From positions 532,194-596,193 of the forward strand of contig JBHJGZ010000009.1 in NCBI GenBank assembly GCA_050331295.1: a stretch of DNA of 64,000 nucleotides, given 5' to 3'. Position numbers and translations under genes: made by a program. This document shows positions 60,358 to 64,000 of the stretch, piece after piece (within the stretch, counting starts at the first letter, position 1; the number at the start of each line of letters is the position of its first letter). The notes beneath the pieces are model-generated. The model was not told where the DNA came from. It made no database searches and saw only the letters and a list, made by a program, of their open reading frames with translations. The DNA is from Kuafuiihalomonas sp050331295. GTDB taxonomy: Bacteria; Myxococcota; Kuafuiibacteriia; Kuafuiibacteriales; Kuafuiibacteriaceae.

Positions 60358-61011
60358 ATGTCGCCACCGATGATTCGGCTCCCGTTCGAGAGACTCTCCG
60401 AAGAAGAGATGGAGGGAAGAGCACGGGCGTTCTTGGAACGGATGAGGACCCGGCGGTCCGTTCGAGCGTTCAGCCCGGATCCGATTCCGGTGGGGGTCGT
60501 TCGAGCATGCATCGAAAGCGCCGGACAGGCTCCCAGCGGGGCCAACAAGCAGCCTTGGACCTTCGTGCTGGTGACGGATTCGGCCGTCAAGACCCGGATC
60601 CGTGCGGCTGCGGAGAAGGAAGAAGAAGCCTTTTACGGCGAACGGGCGCCTCAGCGGTGGCTGGACGACCTCCACCCCTTCGGCACCAATGCGTCGAAGC
60701 CGTTCCTGGAGACGGCGCCTGCCCTCATTGCCGTGATGGCGCAGAAACATGGAGTCGACGCCGACGAAAAGCACTACTATGTGCAAGAATCCGTCGGTCT
60801 GGCCACGGGCTTCTTGCTGGCCGCCTTGCATCACGCCGGATTAGCGACCTTGACCCACACTCCCAGCCCGATGGGATTCCTGTCGGAAGTGTTGCAGCGA
60901 CCGTCGAATGAGCGGCCTTTCCTCTTGATTCCAGTCGGATATCCGGCCTCCGACTGCCAGGTACCGGACATCGGTCGGAAGACGCGTTCCGAGATCCTCG
61001 TCGAGGTCTGA
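60358..61011 (+). CDS. Nitroreductase-family FMN oxidoreductase
   Basis: A 217-residue flavoprotein of the nitroreductase superfamily. FMN-binding parts are RTRRSVRAFSPDPIP (about 30-44), SAGQAPSGANKQPWTFV (about 59-75) and, in the C-terminal half, ESVGLATGFLLAALHHAG with the dimer helix, then LTHTPSPMGFLSEVL. The acceptor is not known; the group includes nitro-compound reductases and iodotyrosine deiodinase-like enzymes, to which GANKQPWTF and the SPMGFL loop are close. ATG at 60358 (a second at 60370). It is divergent from sfsA, with 71 bases between the chosen starts, and convergent with the oxidase subunit III gene. Confidence 0.88.
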   Translation: MSPPMIRLPFERLSEEEMEGRARAFLERMRTRRSVRAFSPDPIPVGVVRACIESAGQAPSGANKQPWTFVLVTDSAVKTRIRAAAEKEEEAFYGERAPQRWLDDLHPFGTNASKPFLETAPALIAVMAQKHGVDADEKHYYVQESVGLATGFLLAALHHAGLATLTHTPSPMGFLSEVLQRPSNERPFLLIPVGYPASDCQVPDIGRKTRSEILVEV

Positions 61012-61026
61012 GAAGGACAATGCGGC

Positions 61027-61620
61027 CTACCGCGGGACGACCATCACCATGAAGATGCCTATCCACGCCAGGCCGATGCTGTGCCAGAAATAGGCCCAAA
61101 GCTCGATGGAGAGCTTGCGTCTCGGGCTTAGACCGGAACGACGAGCTCGCCGGAAAAGCACGCCCAACGCCACGGTTCCGACGGCGACATGGGCGGCATG
61201 AAACAAGGCCGTCACCCAGAACAATGCGCCGTAGGCGCTGGAGCCGGGCCGAAGTCCCCACCCATAGGCCTGCGCCCCTGCGACGGTCTGGCAGGCCAGA
61301 AACAGAGTTCCGAACGCAACCGTGAACCCGAGGGCGGGAATGATGGACCGCCCAAACCCTCGGTTCATGTCGTTGATGCCAAGCTGCAAGACCACGCTGC
61401 TTCCCACGGCCATCAAGGTGGCCAGACCGGTGAACAGCAGCGGTGGCGCCGGCTGTCCCGCGGGCGGCCAGGCGTCAGCTTGAAGCCGGAGGACGAGGTA
61501 GGCAGCGAGAAGAGCCACGAAAGAAAAAGTCCAGGACGCCACGAAGATCTTCATGGCGAACTTCGTGGTGCCTTCGTCGGCTTGCTGCGCATGGGTCCAC
61601 TCGGTCATGCGCGTTTTCAT
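61027..61620 (-). CDS. Cytochrome c oxidase subunit III-like protein
   Basis: A 197-residue integral membrane protein with five helices (AMKIFVASWTFSFVALLAAYL; PLLFTGLATLMAVGSSVVLQL; SIIPALGFTVAFGTLFLACQT; SAYGALFWVTALFHAAHVAV; LWAYFWHSIGLAWIGIFMVM). The GALFWVTALFHAAHVAVG segment and the final YFWHSIGLAWIGIF are marks of heme-copper oxidase subunit III (GlyPheHxxH and YWHFVDVVW). It stands apart from subunits I and II, which are not in the window. ATG 61620 (others at 61644 and 61608). It could belong to an aa3-type oxidase whose heme A comes from the CtaA at 15396. Confidence 0.85.
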   Translation of the reverse strand: MKTRMTEWTHAQQADEGTTKFAMKIFVASWTFSFVALLAAYLVLRLQADAWPPAGQPAPPLLFTGLATLMAVGSSVVLQLGINDMNRGFGRSIIPALGFTVAFGTLFLACQTVAGAQAYGWGLRPGSSAYGALFWVTALFHAAHVAVGTVALGVLFRRARRSGLSPRRKLSIELWAYFWHSIGLAWIGIFMVMVVPR

Positions 61621-61700
61621 GCGCCACGGAGTGTTTCGCGGCAAGAAGTGGCGAAGAATCGGTGGACGCGGAGGGTGTTCGCGTAGTGAATCCCGAGACC

Positions 61701-62705
61701 ATGAGCAGTGAACAAATCGATGTCACGGCGATCGGAAACGCGATTGTCGATGTCATCGCCCAGACTCCCGAGGCCTTTGTGGAAAAGAAGGGTCTGGTGA
61801 AGGGCAGCATGAACCTGGTGGACCGAGACCAGGCGGAGACCCTGTACGATGAGATGCCTCCCGCAACGGAGTCGGGGGGCGGCTCCGCGGCGAACACCAT
61901 GGCCGGCTTCGCGTCTTTGGGTGGTGTCGGTGCGTTCATCGGCAAAGTCCGAGATGACCAGCTGGGCGAGGTCTTCGGACACGACATTCGCGCGGCTGGA
62001 ATCCGGTTTCGGACCCCGGCCGCGACCGCCGGGCCTCCGACCGCACGTTCCATGATCTTGGTGACGCCGGATGCTCAGAGGACCATGTCCACCTACCTGG
62101 GAGCCTGCGTGAATCTCACCCAAGATGACGTCGACGAAGAACTGATCGTTCGAAGTCAGGTTGTATATCTCGAAGGCTACTTGTGGGACCCGCCAGAGGC
62201 GAAGAAGGCGTTCCTGAAGGCGGCTGAGATCGCTCATGCGCGGAAACGAAGGGTGAGCTTGACGCTCTCGGACACCTTCTGCGTAGACCGCCATCGCCAG
62301 GAGTTCCTGGAACTCGTGCGGCACCACGTCGACATCTTGTTTGCGAACGAGAATGAGCTGAAGTCCTTGTTTGAGACTCGAGACTTCGACGAAGCGGTTC
62401 GCGCGTTGAACGGGCAGGTCGAACTCGCGGCTCTGACGCGGAGCGAAAAAGGAGCCGTAATCTTGGATGGGCCCGACAGCCACGACGTGAACATTGTTCG
62501 CTACAAGGGCGTCGTGGATACGACGGGTGCGGGTGATCTCTTCGCCTCTGGATTCCTCTATGGGGCGACCCACGGCATGGACCCAGTGATCAGTGCGCGA
62601 CTCGGCGCCTTGTGCGCGTCCGAGGTCATCTCTCACGTCGGTGCTCGACCGTGTGTTTCACTGCATGCCTTGGCCCGTGAGCGCCTCGGATTGCATCTCG
62701 ACTGA
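61701..62705 (+). CDS. PfkB-family sugar / adenosine kinase
   Basis: A 334-residue ribokinase-fold kinase. It has AIGNAIVDVIAQ (about 10-21), the substrate glycines GGGSAANTMAGFASLGG (about 58-74), LFANENELKSLF and the PfkB signature DTTGAGDLFASGFLYG with the catalytic aspartate (about 276-291). The sequence resembles adenosine kinase-like members (NAIVDV, GSMNLVDRDQ), so a nucleoside is a likely substrate, but this is not certain. ATG 61701; a GTG at 61686 is in frame upstream. It is divergent from the oxidase subunit gene, with 80 bases between starts. Confidence 0.91.
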   Translation: MSSEQIDVTAIGNAIVDVIAQTPEAFVEKKGLVKGSMNLVDRDQAETLYDEMPPATESGGGSAANTMAGFASLGGVGAFIGKVRDDQLGEVFGHDIRAAGIRFRTPAATAGPPTARSMILVTPDAQRTMSTYLGACVNLTQDDVDEELIVRSQVVYLEGYLWDPPEAKKAFLKAAEIAHARKRRVSLTLSDTFCVDRHRQEFLELVRHHVDILFANENELKSLFETRDFDEAVRALNGQVELAALTRSEKGAVILDGPDSHDVNIVRYKGVVDTTGAGDLFASGFLYGATHGMDPVISARLGALCASEVISHVGARPCVSLHALARERLGLHLD

Positions 62706-62835
62706 GGCGACATGTCCGCTCCTTCGGATCTGAATAGCCATTCATTTTGGTTGGTCCCGGAGCGTGTCGACGGACGTTGCGGTCATCGAAAACGGTTTGG
62801 GCTTTCGGGTTCTCGTGAGATGCTCTCCTCAAGAG

Positions 62836-63978
62836 ATGGACCTATTCAACCCGACGGAAGAGCACCGGATGCTCCGCGAGATGGTGGCAGATTTCACGAA
62901 GAAAGAGGTCGAACCACAAGCGTCGGAATCTGATGAGAAGGGGCAGTTCAACCTGGGTCTGTTTCGGCGGTTGGCGGAGTTAGGCCTGTTTGGCATCACC
63001 ATACCGGCGGAACACGGTGGCTCGGGTCTCGACGCCGTGGCGTCCGTGATCGTGCATCACGAGCTCAGCAAATCGGATCCCGGTTTCTGCCTGGCCTATC
63101 TCGCTCATTCGGTCTTGTTCGTGAACAACTTCTACTGGTCGTCGAATGACGAACAAAAGGATCGCTTTCTCGGCCAGGTGTTGAGCGGTGAATGGATAGG
63201 CGGAATGGGCATGACCGAACCGGGACACGGAACCGACGTGTTGGGTATGCGGACTACGGCCGAAAAGAAGAAGGACCGCTACATCTTAAATGGCTCGAAG
63301 ACGTACATTACCAATGGCTCCGAAGGTCACGTTTTCTATGTTTACGCCAAGATAGACGGAAGAATCACAGCCTTCTTGGTCGACCGGAGTTGTCCAGGCT
63401 TTTCCACGTCCAAGCCCATCAAGAAGATGGGTATGCGCGGCTCATCCATGGCCGAGTTGGTTTTCGAGGACTGCGAAGTGCCGACTAAAAATCTCCTAGG
63501 TGAAGAACGGCATGGCTTGGTGCACATGATGCGTAACCTGGAGCTCGAACGGTTGGTACTGGCCGCCATGAGCTTGGGTATCGCTGACCGATGTATCGAC
63601 ATCATGCTGGACTGGGCGAATGACCGTGTCGCTTTCGGCCGACCGTTGACGGAGTTTGGACAGGTCCAACGCTACATTGCCGACGGTTACGCGATGACGG
63701 AGGCGGCGAAGGCGCTCGTGTATAGTGTCGCCAGAACCGTGAACCCCGACGTGAGGAACCGGATCGGGAGTGACGCCGCCAAGCTATTCGCCGCACCCGT
63801 CGGAAAAACCGTCGCCGACTACGCGATGCAGGTGATGGGCGGGGCCGGCTACTGCAAGGAGTACCCCGTCGAGCGACTGTGGCGCGACGCGAAGCTCCTC
63901 GAGATCGGGGGCGGCACCATCGAGGCGCACCACAAGAACATGATGCGCGACCTCACCGCCATCGAGAAGCTGCCGTAG
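62836..63978 (+). CDS. Acyl-CoA dehydrogenase, isovaleryl-CoA dehydrogenase type
   Basis: A 380-residue FAD enzyme, complete in the window. It has ITIPAEHGGSGLDAV, GGMGMTEPGHGTDVLGMRTTA (FAD loop), YITNGSEGHVF, MGMRGSSMAELVFEDCEVP and VMGGAGYCKEYPVERLWRDAK. In most acyl-CoA dehydrogenases the catalytic glutamate lies in a C-terminal EGT; here that spot is IGGGT. Instead the glutamate is in NLELERLVLAAMS, the position used by isovaleryl-CoA dehydrogenase. It therefore probably acts in leucine degradation, whose products could be used by ScoAB. The ATG at 62836 begins the standard MDLFNPTEEH; the longer frame from 62764 is unlikely. Confidence 0.94.
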   Translation: MDLFNPTEEHRMLREMVADFTKKEVEPQASESDEKGQFNLGLFRRLAELGLFGITIPAEHGGSGLDAVASVIVHHELSKSDPGFCLAYLAHSVLFVNNFYWSSNDEQKDRFLGQVLSGEWIGGMGMTEPGHGTDVLGMRTTAEKKKDRYILNGSKTYITNGSEGHVFYVYAKIDGRITAFLVDRSCPGFSTSKPIKKMGMRGSSMAELVFEDCEVPTKNLLGEERHGLVHMMRNLELERLVLAAMSLGIADRCIDIMLDWANDRVAFGRPLTEFGQVQRYIADGYAMTEAAKALVYSVARTVNPDVRNRIGSDAAKLFAAPVGKTVADYAMQVMGGAGYCKEYPVERLWRDAKLLEIGGGTIEAHHKNMMRDLTAIEKLP

Positions 63979-64000
63979 GCGGCACCGAGTAGGCCCGCAC

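Noticed and set aside
1..64000. CRISPR array, rRNA, tRNA or insertion sequence
   Set aside because: No regularly spaced direct repeats, no conserved rRNA or tRNA sequence and no transposase were found on either strand.

Overview
The window reads as chromosome of a GC-rich Gram-negative bacterium with a type IV pilus secretin, outer-membrane lipoproteins, hopanoid synthesis and very dense signalling. The mix (pilMNOPQ next to aro genes, several PilZ proteins, a roadblock protein beside pilus genes, a TolQ gene with two TolR genes, a plant-type FabI, HEAT-repeat carriers) points to the Myxococcota / former Deltaproteobacteria, perhaps a poorly sampled lineage. That assignment is inference from gene content. 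No rRNA, tRNA, CRISPR array, insertion sequence or prophage was seen. Genes are packed tightly: many neighbours overlap by ATGA or GTGA, and three of ten convergent pairs share one CTAG as stop codon for both strands.

Region by region. 27-8857 (minus): pilM-pilN-pilO-pilP-pilQ, a fused aroK-aroB gene, a lipoprotein, a roadblock/LC7 protein and aroQ, largely translationally coupled. 8966-12690 (minus): prepilin peptidase pilD, a HAMP histidine kinase and an NtrC-type response regulator. 12823-18362: an M20 amidohydrolase, a PilZ-like protein, a start-ambiguous lipoprotein (minus), heme A synthase, plant-type FabI and a response regulator with a cysteine-rich tail. 18359-22965 (minus): a nucleotide-carrier-like/HEAT protein, a double cNMP-binding protein and an MBL hydrolase. 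22989-29566: a secreted protein, a coupled ECF sigma/anti-sigma/small protein/DUF3106-like operon, and a coupled pair of HEAT and degenerate HD-GYP-like proteins.

29568-30964 (minus): scoB and scoA. 31039-38118: PilZ, an RlmC/D-type rRNA methylase, miaB, two SPFH proteins, a cNMP-binding protein, xerD and a small unknown. 38115-45417: an exopolysaccharide-type sugar transferase with a beta-helix partner, a STAS protein, malate synthase, a ZIP-like membrane protein and aspartokinase. 45555-49881: a PilZ/Hsp70-like protein and a TolQ-TolR-TolR motor set. 49862-55215: gatB with a 49-residue membrane peptide before it, a GGDEF-like remnant, squalene-hopene cyclase, and a PilZ-TM-AMIN protein. 55309-63978: acetyltransferase, response regulator, a second cNMP-binding plus carrier/HEAT pair, sfsA, a nitroreductase, cytochrome oxidase subunit III, a PfkB kinase and an isovaleryl-CoA-type dehydrogenase.

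The most interesting signal is the duplicated two-gene module: an ATP/ADP-carrier-like membrane domain fused to HEAT repeats, followed with start/stop overlap by a cNMP-binding protein (22965-19248 and 59435-56366). Next come a membrane-anchored PilZ protein with an external AMIN domain, and a PilZ/Hsp70-like protein with an altered phosphate-binding loop. Together with the pilus genes they suggest a surface-motility and envelope programme controlled by cyclic nucleotides.
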